64,000 nt of DNA from Bacteroidota bacterium (GTDB taxonomy: Bacteria > Bacteroidota > Bacteroidia > B-17B0 > Aurantibacillaceae): positions 404,085-468,084 of the forward strand of contig JAJNDK010000006.1 of the NCBI GenBank assembly GCA_021156365.1, read 5' to 3'. The notes beneath the pieces are model-generated. The model had not been told where the DNA came from. It made no database searches and saw nothing but the letters and a program-made list of their open reading frames with translations. Each line of letters begins with the position of its first letter. Positions within the stretch are counted from its first letter, which is position 1. The position numbers were made by a program, and so were the translations under genes. Shown one piece after another: positions 63,361-64,000 of this stretch.

Positions 63361-63904
63361 TTATTAGCAGATCTTCCGGGCATTTGCAATATACATGGAC
63401 TTATTCGCAGCGCACAAAATCTCCTATGCACAAACTCCCGCACTATTTGCATTTATTCGTATTTAATATGCCTGAACTCCCGTGTGCCCGGCCACGCATT
63501 CTATTTTATACGCCTGTCGCAGTTCTTTATTCGCCCTGAACCCTGTTTTATATGCACAAATTCCCGGCTTATTCGCCCTGAACAATTCTCCATATGCCTG
63601 CTCCTTTGGCCTGTATGCCTGCTCCTCTGACTTATTCGCCGCGTACAGTTCTTTATACGCCTGCTCCTCTGAGATAAATGCCCGCTCCTCTGACTTATTC
63701 GCCGCGTACAGTTCTTTATACGCCCGCTCCTCTGAAATAAATGCCCGCTCCTCTGACTTATTCGCCATGTACACTCTCAGAAATGTTTGCTCCTCTCTCT
63801 CATATGCCTGCTCCACGGACTTATTCGCCGTGTACACTCCTCCAAATGTTTGCTCCTTTATCCCATACGCTGCGAATAAAGCGTACGTATACCTGCTCCC
63901 CGGA
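63361..63904. repeat. 21-bp tandem array 2 (24 contiguous units)
   Basis: From 63401 to 63904 the sequence is exactly 24 units of 21 bases with no indel; 63361-63400 holds two degenerate units with a 2-base loss. Typical units are TTATTCGCCGCGTACAGTTC, TTATACGCCTGCTCCTCTGA and ATAAATGCCCGCTCCTCTGA (each plus one base), giving a 63-base higher-order period at 63632-63757. Bases TTAT-CGCC and the CTCCTCTGA half are the best kept. Plus and minus frames stay open and encode heptapeptide repeats (minus: ANKSEER, AFISEEQ, AYKELYA), but no start signal, secretion signal or homology supports translation. Confidence 0.9.
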
Positions 63905-64000
63905 GACTATAAATAATTTTGTGTAAATGAAAGAACTCAAAATTAATACAAAACATTGTTATTTGGTTTAAACCTGTCTGGATAGAGTATGGAGAGCTGG
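63905..64000. other. Window end without a supported gene
   Basis: TAATTTTG at 63914-63921 is a perfect -7 box, followed by a 14-codon frame (63927-63971) that is too short to call. A gene may start beyond the edge. Confidence 0.3.

Noticed and set aside
63337..63916. Several long open frames on both strands over array 2, including one whose ATG overlaps the CHAD gene stop
   Set aside because: All openness follows from the 21-base period; three frames are open at once, composition is low-complexity and there is no signal or known domain.
1..64000. tRNA, rRNA, riboswitch, prophage or complete insertion sequence
   Set aside because: No cloverleaf with standard T-loop, no rRNA-like sequence and no transposase or integrase frame was seen; small structured RNAs cannot be excluded by eye.

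Overview
The window is about 64 kb of chromosome from a member of the Bacteroidota. The evidence is type IX secretion sorting domains on two secreted proteins, a PorP/SprF-family protein, an outer-membrane beta-barrel receptor with a carboxypeptidase-regulatory-like N-terminus, a 1096-residue SecA, LytTR/propeller two-component signalling, 'CCC motif' membrane proteins and TAnnTTTG-type -7 boxes. A Chitinophagales/Sphingobacteriales-type lineage is plausible, but there is no rRNA or tRNA here to fix it. Coding density is moderate and most genes are housekeeping or conserved Bacteroidota families in short transcription units.

Layout. 1-5 kb: a YdcZ-like membrane protein, a secreted unknown, a DUF4157 (eCIS-core) protein with a possible toxin-like tail, and a fibronectin-III protein. 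5.4-12.2 kb is an AT-rich accessory island. It holds a 21-bp tandem array, palindromic repeats, the tail of an XRE regulator, a response regulator broken by an in-frame TAG and lacking its N-terminus, a T9SS cargo gene, a gene cut off after its signal peptide, and a very large (1499 aa) CHAT-domain putative protease. 12.3-20 kb: a small unknown, secA, a DUF4197 lipoprotein and cinA. 19.3-24.7 kb: a LytTR response regulator overlapping its propeller histidine kinase, then three CCC-motif membrane proteins and a DUF2752 protein. 24.8-34.3 kb: an ABC exporter, type I asparaginase, a DUF3127/flavin reductase pair, an acyltransferase-like membrane protein, mtaB, pirin and a lipoprotein.

34.5-45 kb: an SPFH protein with four N-terminal PG-Y repeats, an aldo/keto reductase, a MORN-type protein, a minus-strand unit of PTPS/QueD, FolE, enoyl-CoA hydratase and alpha/beta hydrolase, a PorP/SprF protein, a ClC channel with CBS domains and an M20 dipeptidase. 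45-56 kb: a large T9SS type B adhesin-like protein, a broken secreted gene, DedA, Ogt, an outer-membrane receptor, ferritin, a four-helix-bundle protein with a duplicated 5' scrap, and a PurF-like enzyme. 56-63.3 kb: a plus-strand run of TPR-SpoIIE phosphatase, a tiny membrane protein, an amidohydrolase lipoprotein, two unknowns, an S41 protease and a CHAD protein. 63.36-63.9 kb: a second 21-bp array, with 24 contiguous 21-bp units.

The signals least explained by known genes are the two 21-bp arrays, a dispersed 16-bp palindrome whose arms change in a compensatory way between copies, the lone CHAT protein in the damaged island, and the vault-like layout of the SPFH protein. No CRISPR array, tRNA, rRNA, intact insertion sequence or prophage was seen.
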